Source of the DNA: Dyella_A ginsengisoli
GTDB taxonomy: Bacteria; Pseudomonadota; Gammaproteobacteria; Xanthomonadales; Rhodanobacteraceae
NCBI RefSeq assembly: GCF_044904665.1
Contig: NZ_JADIKM010000004.1
Span: forward strand, 186,001 to 250,000
Direction: 5' to 3'
Length of the DNA stretch: 64,000 nt
Below are positions 56,601-64,000 of the stretch, in pieces. The notes under the pieces were generated by a model. It saw only the letters and a list, made by a program, of their open reading frames with translations, did not search any database and was not told where the DNA came from. A program made the translations under genes and the position numbers. Every line of letters starts with the position of its first letter. The first letter of the stretch is position 1.

Positions 56601-58699
56601 AGATCGTCGACCTGTTCGCCGGCCCGGTCGCCTTCGACGCGCAGGGCAACGCGCAGGTGCACCTGGATGTTCCGGACTTCAACGGCAGCCTGCGGGTGAG
56701 TGCGCTAGCCTATACCGACAGCCGCTTCGGCAACGCCGACGGCGCGGTCACCGTGCGTGCGCCGCTGGTGGTGGAGCCGAGCACGCCGCGCGTGATGGCC
56801 GGCGGCGACAAGGCGGTGATCAGCCTGGATCTGAAGAATCTCTCCGGCAAGGACGGCACCGCAAAGGTGCGCGTCACCGGCACCGGCCCGATCCGCATCG
56901 AGCACGGCGAGCAGACCCTCGCGCTCAAGGACGGGGCCGGCACCACGCTGACCCTGCCGGTGACCGCCGGCGCCGGTGCGGCGGTGGCGGGCGTGGACAT
57001 CCACGCCCAGCTCAACGACTACCAGGTCGATCGCCACTTCGAGTTCGCCGTGCGCCCGGCCTGGCCGGAGGTGCTGCGCAACCAGCCGCTGGCGCTGGAG
57101 GCCGGCAAGGCGCTGAGCATCGGCAGCGATCTGCTGGCCGGACTGATTCCCGACACCGTGCGGGCGCGCCTGAGCATGAGCACGCTGCCGCCGTTGCCCT
57201 ACGGCGCGGCGCTGCGCGACATGCTGCGCTATCCCTACGGCTGCATCGAGCAGACCACCAGCAAGGGCTACGCGGCACTGATCATGGACAGCGCCACGGC
57301 CAAGGCGCTGGGTGTGACGCCGATGGACGACGCCGTGCGCAAGGCGGCGGTGGACAGCGCGATGGACCGCATCGCCTCATTCCAGGCCAGCAACGGCCAC
57401 TTCAGCTTCTGGGGTGGCACCAGCCCGATCGTCACCTTCACCACGCCGTACGTGGTGGACTTCCTGCTCGACGCGCGCGACGCCGGTTTCGCCGTGCCGC
57501 AGGACGTGCTGCAGAAAGCGCTGCAGCGCCTGAGCGACGACCTGCTGGCCGGCGGCCATCCGTACTACGGCTACGAGCACCACGACCACATGCGCCTGGC
57601 GGATGAGGCGTATTCCGGCTTCGTGCTCGCCCGCGTCAACCGCGCGCCGCTGGGCACGCTGCGCGCGATCTTCGACAACGAGCGCAGCAAGCTGGTGGCG
57701 CCGCTGCCGCTGGTGCACCTGGGCGTGGCGTTCAAGCTGATGGGCGACAACGAGCGCGCGCAGAAGGCAATCGCCGAGGCGTTCGCCTGGACCAAGGAGC
57801 GCCCGTGGTACGTGGGCGACTACGGCTCGGACCTGCGCGACCTCGCGCTGATGGTCGCGCTCACCCACACCTACGGACTGAACAAGCCCGAGTACGACGC
57901 CAAACTGATCGACTGGGCGCGCAACGTGGACAGCCACGTGCGCGAGCGCCAGAAGCAGGATGCGCTGTACCGCTGGTCGTGGTCGTACCTGAGCACACAG
58001 GAGCAGTCGGCGATCGCCCGCGTCGCCAAGGCGTTCGGTGCAGGCGAGGCGGCACCGCTGGCTGCCTCGCTGAGCGTGGGCGGCAAGGCGGAGGCCTCGC
58101 CCGATCGCCGCGTGTGGAGCCGCGACCTGACCGCCGCCGAGCTGAAGTCCGGCGTGAGTCTGCAATCCACCGGCAGCGCCACCATCTTCGCCACGCTCGA
58201 CGTCGCCGGCATCACCCAGCAGGCGCCGCCCGCCGACGACAGCCAGATCGACGTGCGCCGCCGCTGGTTCACCACCGACGGCAAGCCGTGGGACGGCAGC
58301 ACGCTCAAGGAAGGCGACACGCTGATCGCCGAGCTCACCATCGAGGCGCGCATGGACATCCCCGACGCGCTCGTCACCGACCTGCTGCCGGGCGGGCTGG
58401 AAGTGGAGAACCTCAACCTATCCGGCGCGCAGCAGTGGGCCGGCGTGGTGATCGACGGCATCAACCTGGACCAGCACGACTCGGCCGCCAACGTGGTGCA
58501 CGAGGAGTACCGCGACGACCGCTACGCCGCCGCGCTGAAGCTCGATCGCGGCGACGCGGCCCACGTGTTCTACCTCGTCCGCGCGGTGACGCCGGGCACC
58601 TACACCGTGCCGCCGCCGCTGGTGGAAGACATGTACCGCCCGGCCCTGCGCGGCATCGGCAAGACCGATCCGGCGCAGATCAAGGTGGTGGAACCGTGA
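53699..58699 (+). CDS. yfhM: Bacterial alpha-2-macroglobulin (YfhM type)
   Basis: A 1666-residue lipoprotein (lipobox LLLAAC, Cys31). Macroglobulin domains occupy the first ~1000 residues. A thioester motif CIEQ is present at about residues 1182-1185 (PYGCIEQTTSKGY), matching the CLEQ of E. coli YfhM, and a C-terminal bait/receptor region follows. Such proteins trap proteases at the inner face of the envelope and are paired with PbpC, as here. GGGAGAGG lies before the ATG at 53699. Its stop overlaps the GTG of the next gene. Confidence 0.95.
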   Translation: MSRLSIARHRPARWPRYLLVPALCLLLLAACGRGHEGDKPTLQGAPAGSSTSAQAGDKAGFMLMSGSSSVRNDRTQLDLVFNAKLASSQAFDDVLAVTGPSGETVSGSWGLSDDGTTLSFPYVAPDTRYAVAIKPGLLAADGRTLGHAVKRDIYSGNLPGAVGFASHGSVLPARGTRGLPLVSVNVHDADVEFFRVHEDALSDLFCSYPRNGHRDSYELDHDPYTYDACGPNGSRSKRALTDMADSVYANHYALKGAPNERTVTYLPVQNIRELAEPGVYMAVVKAAGTFKGGYDTATFFVSDLGLHLRVYRDNVLLHVASLRDGTPVGGVEVEIRDEAGNPTLKATTDDAGNALIAYKVRDSDVLVARHGKDISVLPFNRPALDVSNFDITGRKQAPFEVYAWSGRDLYRPGETLRASALLRDADGHPMKPQSLFVRVRQPDGRTLQDTRLEPKQLNYFELSEAIPADAPTGLWQLEFRLDPASKESVQAFPFHVEEFLPERLKVALDSPQQRLAPNEPLQLKVASSYLYGAPADGNRFTAKLLVAPEVHPVDAMKDTFFGDPTVELPKSADDVIDAKLDAQGQLAQDVPLPDDVKPVAPLAVTLSGSVYESGGRAVTRLLKRTYWPADALVGVRPEFDPKQGAESESPVGFEIVRVGADGKRVAGSHLKVRLQRELRDFYWLYERDGGWKSDANQRLQLIDEKDVDVSAGTNTRVEFPVEWGSYRVEVYDPETKLTTVFPFFAGYSWDDENLGKEARPDKVKLALDKARYRAGDTMKVTVTPPHDGPGVLLVESDHLLYTKNIDAKAGATFSIPVTKEWERHDVYVVALVFRGGEAVEHTTPARAMGVEYVAMDRTDRRIPLTIKAPALMRPGNPLDVTVQATGLAGKQAYVTVSAVDQGVINITDYAVPDAWAWMFAKRALATEAYDLYSRLIEAMDGDTARLRYGGDMSGDALPKAARINPKVQIVDLFAGPVAFDAQGNAQVHLDVPDFNGSLRVSALAYTDSRFGNADGAVTVRAPLVVEPSTPRVMAGGDKAVISLDLKNLSGKDGTAKVRVTGTGPIRIEHGEQTLALKDGAGTTLTLPVTAGAGAAVAGVDIHAQLNDYQVDRHFEFAVRPAWPEVLRNQPLALEAGKALSIGSDLLAGLIPDTVRARLSMSTLPPLPYGAALRDMLRYPYGCIEQTTSKGYAALIMDSATAKALGVTPMDDAVRKAAVDSAMDRIASFQASNGHFSFWGGTSPIVTFTTPYVVDFLLDARDAGFAVPQDVLQKALQRLSDDLLAGGHPYYGYEHHDHMRLADEAYSGFVLARVNRAPLGTLRAIFDNERSKLVAPLPLVHLGVAFKLMGDNERAQKAIAEAFAWTKERPWYVGDYGSDLRDLALMVALTHTYGLNKPEYDAKLIDWARNVDSHVRERQKQDALYRWSWSYLSTQEQSAIARVAKAFGAGEAAPLAASLSVGGKAEASPDRRVWSRDLTAAELKSGVSLQSTGSATIFATLDVAGITQQAPPADDSQIDVRRRWFTTDGKPWDGSTLKEGDTLIAELTIEARMDIPDALVTDLLPGGLEVENLNLSGAQQWAGVVIDGINLDQHDSAANVVHEEYRDDRYAAALKLDRGDAAHVFYLVRAVTPGTYTVPPPLVEDMYRPALRGIGKTDPAQIKVVEP

Positions 58700-59286
58700 G
58701 CAGGCCTCACTCGGTAGCCGCCGGGTTGACCGTCGCTGCAGGTTTCCTCGCCGCGATCATTTCGTCGGGAGCAGTCGCGGCAGCGACGACAAACGGCCGG
58801 ACTATCCACGTCGAGGACGGTGTGGACTATCGAGCTCCGGACTCCAGCCCCATGCGGTTCGTGGAACTCGGACGTTACGGTGCCGGACGGTTCCAAGGGC
58901 GGTTGGAGGTTGCCGGTATATGGCACTACGGCTATCAGACGGATGATCCCGACGATGATTCCGACTATGGCGTGCCGGTGCTCTATTTTGTGCCCGACCC
59001 TGCCGGTGCCGAGAAGCTGCCGTACTGGCTTCAGAGGGGGCGCATTCGCTCCCTTCGCTTTACCAACGAGGTGATGGCGACCAACGCATTGGTTCCACTG
59101 TCTACTCGCAGCGCTTTTGCGGCTGGACATATTCGATCAGCCAGCGGGCGCGCGGTGGTGCGTGTCGCCGGATATCGCATCTCCATCGAATGCGATAACC
59201 CTACTTACTGGACCACGTTCGTCGCAGTGGAGCGACCAGGGTCGTTCGCCACTAGCGAAAGTTACGTCAAGCGTCCTTGGTGCTGA
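58696..59286 (+). CDS. Secreted protein of unknown function, coupled to alpha-2-macroglobulin
   Basis: A 196-residue protein with a signal peptide (MSRPHSVAAGLTVAAGFLAA) and a GTG start that overlaps the previous stop codon (GTGA), which suggests translational coupling. The mature part is beta-rich with acidic loops (TDDPDDDSDYG) and one Cys pair (IECDNPTYW, KRPWC). Its codon choice is visibly less GC-rich than that of the two flanking genes. It sits inside the usual alpha-2-macroglobulin-PbpC pair and is not recognised. Confidence 0.7.
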   Translation: MSRPHSVAAGLTVAAGFLAAIISSGAVAAATTNGRTIHVEDGVDYRAPDSSPMRFVELGRYGAGRFQGRLEVAGIWHYGYQTDDPDDDSDYGVPVLYFVPDPAGAEKLPYWLQRGRIRSLRFTNEVMATNALVPLSTRSAFAAGHIRSASGRAVVRVAGYRISIECDNPTYWTTFVAVERPGSFATSESYVKRPWC

Positions 59287-59317
59287 GGTGGCAAAAGGCG
59301 CGCCGGAGGCGAACGGG

Positions 59318-61675
59318 ATGACATTTGCATGCTGGACAAGATGGCGGCGCTGGCTCCGCCGGCTTGCGATCAGCATGGTCTTCCTGTTGCTTGGTGCGCT
59401 GTTACTTGACCGCCTGTTTCCGCTGCATTTGCCGCCCCCGGACGGCGGCAGCACCGTGGTGCTGTCGCGTGACGGCACGCCGCTGCGCGCGTTCGCCGAC
59501 AGCGACGGCGTGTGGCGCTACCCGGCCTCGGTCGACACCGTGTCGCCGCTTTATCTGAAGGCGCTGCTCGGCTACGAGGACCGCTGGTTCTACCGCCATC
59601 CGGGCGTGAATCCGTACGCGCTGGCGCGCGGCATGGCCGGTGGACTGCTGCACGGGCGCATCGTCTCGGGCGGCTCCACGCTCACCATGCAGGTGGCGCG
59701 CATCATCGATCCGATTCCGCACACGGTCGGTGGCAAGGCGATCCAGATCCTGCGCGCGCTGCAGCTGGAGGCGCACCTGAGCAAGCGGCAGATCCTTGAT
59801 CTGTATCTCAACCACGCGCCGTTCGGTGGGCCGATCGAGGGCGTGGAGGCGGCTTCCTGGGCCTACCTCGGCAAGCCGGCGAAGAACCTCTCGCGGGCCG
59901 AGGCGGCGCTGCTGGCGGTGCTGCCGCAGGCGCCCAGCCGGCTGCGGCCGGACCGCCATCCCGAGGCGGCACGTGCCGCCCGCGACAAGGTGCTTTCGCG
60001 CCTGCGTGACGAGGGCATCTGGACGGCCAAACAGGTGCGCGACGCGCGGATCGAGCCGGTGGTCGCCCGCTCGCTGCGCGCACCGCTGTCGGCGGCACTG
60101 CTGGCCGAGCGGCTGCATCGCGAGCAGCCGGGCGAGCGGCGCATCACCACCAGCATCGACGCCAACCTGCAGCGTGCGGCGGAGGATCGCGTGAGCGGCT
60201 ATCTCGCGCGCCTGCCGCAGCACACCAGCGCCGCGCTGCTGGTGGTCGACAACGCCAGCCACGAGGCGCGCGTGTATCTGGGCACCAGCGACTTCGCCGA
60301 CCCGGACCGGCACGGCTACATCGACATGGTGCAGGCGCCGCGCTCGCCCGGGTCCACGCTCAAGCCGTTCCTCTACGGGCTGGCGCTGGACGATGGCCTG
60401 ATCACCTCCGAGAGCCTGCTGGTGGACGCGCCGCAGGATTTCGGCGGCTACCGCCCGGGCAATTTCGACGAAGCGTTCTCCGGGCCGGTCGGCGTGGCCG
60501 AGGCGCTGCAGCGATCGCTCAACGTGCCGGCGGTGGACGTGCTCGACCGGGTGGGGCCGAACCGCTTCGTGGCACGGCTTGCCGCCGGCGGTCTGGATCT
60601 GGGCCTGCCGGCCGGCGCGCAGCCGAACCTGTCGATCATCCTGGGCGGCGCCTCGACGCGGCTGGAGGATCTGGTGGGTGCTTACACCGCGCTGGCCAAC
60701 CGCGGCATCGCAGTGGCGCCGCGCTACACGCCGCAGCAGGTGGCGCAACCGCGTCGCCTGCTGTCGCCCGGTGCGGCGTGGATCATCCGCGACGTACTGG
60801 CGCACAACCCGGCCGACGTCGAGGGCGCGCCGCTGGAGGGCGCGGTCAACCGCCACGCTGCGGTGGCGTGGAAGACCGGCACCAGCTACGGCTACCGCGA
60901 CGCGTGGGCGGTGGGCGTCACCGATCAGTTCACCATCGGCGTGTGGATCGGCCGCCCGGACGGCACGCCGTCGCCCGGCCAGTACGGCGCCATCACCGCG
61001 CTGCCGCTGCTGTTCCAGATCGCCGACATGCTGCCCTCGCGCGGCCCGGCCACCCGTTTCGCGCAGCCGGCCAGCGTGCGCTCGGTGGAGATCTGCTGGC
61101 CGCTGGGCGGCGCGCAGGCGGCGACCGATCCGGCGCTGTGCCGCCAGCACCGCAGCGCCTGGGTGCTGGACGATGCGCTGCCGCCCACCTTCGCCGAGCG
61201 CGACCTCGGCGCGTGGTCGGCCGGCCTGGTGACGCTGCGCGTGGATGCGCAGGGCCGGCGACTGAGCGCCACCTGTCATGGCGCGGGCGAGCACGCGCTG
61301 CAGCTGGCGCGCTGGCCGGCGCTGGCCACACCGTGGCTGAGCCAGGACGACCGCGCTGCCGCCGCGCTGCCGCCGCTGGCCCCGGGTTGCCCGGCCGACT
61401 CGCTGGACAACGCCAGCGCCATCCGCATCGCCGGCCTCACCGACGGCGCGCGCCTGCGTCGCGCGCCCAACAGCAGTCAGCCGCTGCGCGTCACGCTCAA
61501 GGCGCTGGGCGCGACGGGCACCGTGCAGTGGTTGCTGGACGGCCGCTTGCAGGGCACCACCGAGGACGCGCACTCCATCGCGCTGGCGCTGGAGCAGCCG
61601 GGCGCGCACACCATCACGGCGCTCACTGCGCGCGGTGCGTGGAGTTCGCTGCGGGTGAGCGTGGCGGCGCGCTGA
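59318..61675 (+). CDS. pbpC: Penicillin-binding protein 1C (bifunctional)
   Basis: A 785-residue class A PBP. It has a membrane anchor near the N terminus, a GT51 glycosyltransferase domain (LLGYEDRWFYRHPGVNPYAL with the catalytic Glu, GGSTLTMQVARI), a transpeptidase domain (SPGSTLKPFL with the SxxK serine, RSLNVPA and KTGTSYGYRDAW) and the C-terminal PbpC-specific beta-rich domain. It builds and crosslinks peptidoglycan during repair. The gene is paired with the alpha-2-macroglobulin. GGAGG is 9 bases before the ATG at 59318. Confidence 0.94.
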   Translation: MTFACWTRWRRWLRRLAISMVFLLLGALLLDRLFPLHLPPPDGGSTVVLSRDGTPLRAFADSDGVWRYPASVDTVSPLYLKALLGYEDRWFYRHPGVNPYALARGMAGGLLHGRIVSGGSTLTMQVARIIDPIPHTVGGKAIQILRALQLEAHLSKRQILDLYLNHAPFGGPIEGVEAASWAYLGKPAKNLSRAEAALLAVLPQAPSRLRPDRHPEAARAARDKVLSRLRDEGIWTAKQVRDARIEPVVARSLRAPLSAALLAERLHREQPGERRITTSIDANLQRAAEDRVSGYLARLPQHTSAALLVVDNASHEARVYLGTSDFADPDRHGYIDMVQAPRSPGSTLKPFLYGLALDDGLITSESLLVDAPQDFGGYRPGNFDEAFSGPVGVAEALQRSLNVPAVDVLDRVGPNRFVARLAAGGLDLGLPAGAQPNLSIILGGASTRLEDLVGAYTALANRGIAVAPRYTPQQVAQPRRLLSPGAAWIIRDVLAHNPADVEGAPLEGAVNRHAAVAWKTGTSYGYRDAWAVGVTDQFTIGVWIGRPDGTPSPGQYGAITALPLLFQIADMLPSRGPATRFAQPASVRSVEICWPLGGAQAATDPALCRQHRSAWVLDDALPPTFAERDLGAWSAGLVTLRVDAQGRRLSATCHGAGEHALQLARWPALATPWLSQDDRAAAALPPLAPGCPADSLDNASAIRIAGLTDGARLRRAPNSSQPLRVTLKALGATGTVQWLLDGRLQGTTEDAHSIALALEQPGAHTITALTARGAWSSLRVSVAAR

Positions 61676-61858
61676 ACCCGCTCCGCGGCGAGCCACGCAA
61701 CCAAGGGCATGCGCGCGGCGCCGGGTCCCGGTGCGATCGCTGTGGATCAGGGCGCTGGATCATCGCGAGGCTTGCATCGCGCAGGACGCTTTGCCTCGGC
61801 AGGTTCGACCGCATGCGCCCCTATGATGGCGACTGCTCCATCACGCAGGGGTCCACCG

Positions 61859-63355
61859 ATGTTCGCCGAGTATTCGCGTTACGACGCCACCGAGCTGGCC
61901 GCGCTGATCGCCCGCGGCGAGGTGAGTGCCGGCGAGGTGCTGGAGGCCGCGCTGGCGCGCGCGGCGCAGGTGAATCCGGCGCTGGCGGCGATCTGCCTGC
62001 CGATGGAGGCGATCGCCCGCGAGCGGGCCCGCGGGCCTCTGGCCGGCCCGTTTGCCGGCGTGCCGTTCCTGCTCAAGGACATGGGGCAGGACTTCGCTGG
62101 CGTGCCCAGCCCGTCCGGCAGCCGCGCGTTGCGCGATTGGATGCCCGATCGCCACGCGTACATCGTGCAGCGCTTCCTCGACGCTGGGCTGGTGGTGTTC
62201 GGCAAGACTGCCTCGCCGGAGTTCGCGCTGAAGGCGGAGACCTCGCCGCGGCTGTGGCCGCAGCCCACGCGCAATCCGTGGGACTTGGCGCGCACGCCGG
62301 GCGGCTCCTCCGGCGGTACGGCCGCGGCGGTGGCTGCCGGCATCGTGCCCGCGGCGGGCGCCTCCGACGGCGGCGGCTCGATCCGCATTCCGGCCGCGTA
62401 CTGCGGCCTGTTCGGCCTGCGTCCCTCGCGCGGGCGCGTGCCCTGCGGACCGGCCGACGGCGAGCATTGGGAAGGCGCCTCCAGCCAGCACGTTATCAGC
62501 CGCAGCGTGCGCGATTCCGCGCGCCTGCTCGACGCCATCGCCGGCCCCGGGCACGGTGCGCCGTTCGCCATCGCGCCGCCGGCGCAGGCCTATGCCGAGG
62601 CGATCGCGCGTCCGCCGCGGCGGCTGCGCATCGGCTTCAGCACGCGCTCGCCGCTGGGTACGCCGGTGCATCCCGGGTGCGTGGCCGCGGTGCAGCGCGC
62701 GGCGGCCTTGCTGGCAGAGCTCGGCCACGTGGTGGAGCCGGCCGAGCCGGCGGTGGACGGTCGCGCGCTGGCGCGCAGCTTCATCACCATGTACTTCGGC
62801 CAGGTGGCCGCCGGCATGGCGCGCGCCCGCGCGCTGACCGGCGCGGGCGAGGATGCGTTCGAGCTGGAGACGCGCGTGCTCGGCCTGCTCGGGCGCACCA
62901 TCAGCGCTGGTGAGTACGTGAGCCGGCACGCGCAGTGGAACGACTACACGCTGGCGCTGGCCGACTTCCACCGGCAGTACGACCTCTACCTCACGCCCAC
63001 CACCGCGCAGCCGCCCAACCGGATCGGCGAGATCGACACGCCGCCGGGCCAGCGCGCGCTGGCGCGCGTGGTACTGGCGCTGGGCGCCGGTCGTCTGCTG
63101 CTGGCCACCGGCATGGTGGACGAGCTGGTCGAGACCAGCCTCGCGCGCGTGCCGTTCACCCAGCTCTCCAACCTCACCGGCACGCCGAGCATGTCGGTGC
63201 CGCTGCACTGGGCCGCGGTGGAAGAGGGCGGGCCGGAGCTGCCGTTTGGCGTGCAGTTCGTGGCGCCATTCGGCGACGAGGCCACCCTGCTGCAGCTAGC
63301 CGCCGAGCTCGAGCTGGCGGCCCCGTGGCAGGCCCGTCGTCCGCCGGCGCGGTAA
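61859..63355 (+). CDS. Amidase-signature family amidase
   Basis: A 498-residue amidase with the Ser-cisSer-Lys triad: Lys73 (PFLLKDMGQ), the GGSSGG serine (Ser151) and the nucleophile Ser174 in ASDGGGSIRIPA. It hydrolyses amide bonds; the substrate cannot be read from the sequence. No GatB or GatC gene is present, so it is not the GatA of an amidotransferase. It has no signal peptide. It ends 4 bases before the convergent lipoprotein gene. Confidence 0.9.
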   Translation: MFAEYSRYDATELAALIARGEVSAGEVLEAALARAAQVNPALAAICLPMEAIARERARGPLAGPFAGVPFLLKDMGQDFAGVPSPSGSRALRDWMPDRHAYIVQRFLDAGLVVFGKTASPEFALKAETSPRLWPQPTRNPWDLARTPGGSSGGTAAAVAAGIVPAAGASDGGGSIRIPAAYCGLFGLRPSRGRVPCGPADGEHWEGASSQHVISRSVRDSARLLDAIAGPGHGAPFAIAPPAQAYAEAIARPPRRLRIGFSTRSPLGTPVHPGCVAAVQRAAALLAELGHVVEPAEPAVDGRALARSFITMYFGQVAAGMARARALTGAGEDAFELETRVLGLLGRTISAGEYVSRHAQWNDYTLALADFHRQYDLYLTPTTAQPPNRIGEIDTPPGQRALARVVLALGAGRLLLATGMVDELVETSLARVPFTQLSNLTGTPSMSVPLHWAAVEEGGPELPFGVQFVAPFGDEATLLQLAAELELAAPWQARRPPAR

Positions 63356-63359
63356 GCGA

Positions 63360-63926
63360 TCAGTCCGACACGTTCTCGCCGCGTCGCGCCGCCGCGCGCT
63401 GCACATCCAGCACGAACGCGCGCTGGTAGAGGATGGCGCCGGCAAACGGTTGTCCCTCGCCTGCCGGCGTGGCGACCAGGAACCAGTCGTCGGTGGACCA
63501 GCTCACGGCCGGCGGCCGCGCGTGCGGCGGGCGGTGGCGTTCGTCGTCGGGCGCGCCGTAACGGGCGGTGAGCGCCTGCACCATCAGAGCCATGCCAGTG
63601 GCCGGCAGCCCGTACGCCTGCACGATCACCGTGCGCTCGCCCGCGAAGCTCACGTACGCCACGGCGTCGCCGGCCTGCGCGAACGGCAGGCCGCCGATAA
63701 CGCACTGCTCGGTGATGTCTTCGGCATCAACCGCCTTGCAGTGCGCGCCGGCAAAGCGCGCCTGCACCGACGCCAGCGTGTCGCCGAGCCGGATGCCGGC
63801 CACGTCTGGCACCGGCCGCATCGGGTGCGGCGGCAGCGGGACGGACGGCAGTTCGGCCGACTGGCAGCCGGCCAGCAGGGCCAGGCCGCCGAGGAGGCAA
63901 GGAAGGGAAAGGCGCCGCGGAGTCAT
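63360..63926 (-). CDS. Small lipoprotein of unknown function
   Basis: A 188-residue lipoprotein (MTPRRLSLPCLLGGLALLAGC, Cys21). The body has a SmpA-like hint (IRLGDTLASVQARFAGAHC) and a beta-rich end. It may be an outer-membrane or assembly-related lipoprotein, but no named family was recognised. The start at 63926 is preferred because it begins the signal sequence. Confidence 0.65.
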   Translation of the reverse strand: MTPRRLSLPCLLGGLALLAGCQSAELPSVPLPPHPMRPVPDVAGIRLGDTLASVQARFAGAHCKAVDAEDITEQCVIGGLPFAQAGDAVAYVSFAGERTVIVQAYGLPATGMALMVQALTARYGAPDDERHRPPHARPPAVSWSTDDWFLVATPAGEGQPFAGAILYQRAFVLDVQRAAARRGENVSD

Positions 63927-64000
63927 CGCCGCAGTGTAGGCAAGCCGCGTGCTGCGGACGCTGCCGCGCATTGCCGCATGGCACCGGTAAGCTCATGTTC

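Noticed and set aside
53702..56662. A minus-strand open frame of nearly 1000 codons
   Set aside because: It is antisense to the alpha-2-macroglobulin gene. Long antisense frames are common in high-GC DNA, and its His/Val/Arg-rich translation matches no family.
59402..61696. A long minus-strand frame opposite pbpC
   Set aside because: It is antisense to well-supported PbpC motifs, is rich in Arg, Gln and His, and lacks any recognisable domain.

Overview
The window is about 64 kb of chromosomal DNA from a high-GC gammaproteobacterium. Gene content points to the Rhodanobacteraceae/Lysobacteraceae (Dyella, Luteibacter, Rhodanobacter or Frateuria type): a bacterial alpha-2-macroglobulin with PbpC, a two-domain KatE catalase, several c-di-GMP synthases, an S8 protease beside an ECF sigma/anti-sigma pair, and a RAYT-type transposase remnant with a REP-like hairpin. 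This placement is inferred from protein resemblance, not from a marker gene. No rRNA, tRNA, CRISPR array or intact insertion sequence was seen.

Layout. 1-9.7 kb: a MocR-type regulator (cut by the left edge), a secreted TAP-type hydrolase, a DUF2846-like lipoprotein, a transposase remnant, a polyproline GGDEF protein, a lone WHH-type HNH nuclease, a metallo-beta-lactamase-fold hydrolase, a secreted formamidase-like protein and a ferritin-like protein. 10-24 kb: DUF4386 membrane protein, two large secreted proteins of unknown function, an autotransporter, GST and VOC enzymes, KatE, a DgcZ-like zinc-sensing diguanylate cyclase and a FosX fosfomycin hydrolase. 24-31 kb: a PLP lyase, a GST-like protein, a Nudix hydrolase, an orphan beta-propeller histidine kinase and an RMD1/DUF155-like protein.

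31-36.3 kb holds the most notable locus, all on the minus strand: a borosin-type peptide backbone alpha-N-methyltransferase, a separate 92-residue protein that looks like its precursor peptide, and, 22 bp later, the first of two tandem TPR-GGDEF receptors. This looks like a split-borosin RiPP locus, possibly joined to c-di-GMP signalling.

36.4-42.3 kb: a periplasmic peroxiredoxin, an Ala/Gly/Ser-rich secreted protein, an S8 protease, divergent ECF sigma and anti-sigma genes, a membrane-anchored protein and a methyltransferase. 42.4-45 kb: a DAK2-DegV fusion (a one-chain fatty acid kinase candidate) 3 bp upstream of plsY, which suggests channelling of acyl-phosphate to phospholipid synthesis. 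46-53.5 kb: a DUF885 lipoprotein, a YCII-like protein, a flavin halogenase-family protein, an MBL-fold protein with an altered metal motif, a TonB-C-like protein and a GST. 53.7-64 kb: the alpha-2-macroglobulin, an unknown secreted protein translationally coupled to it, PbpC, an amidase and a lipoprotein.
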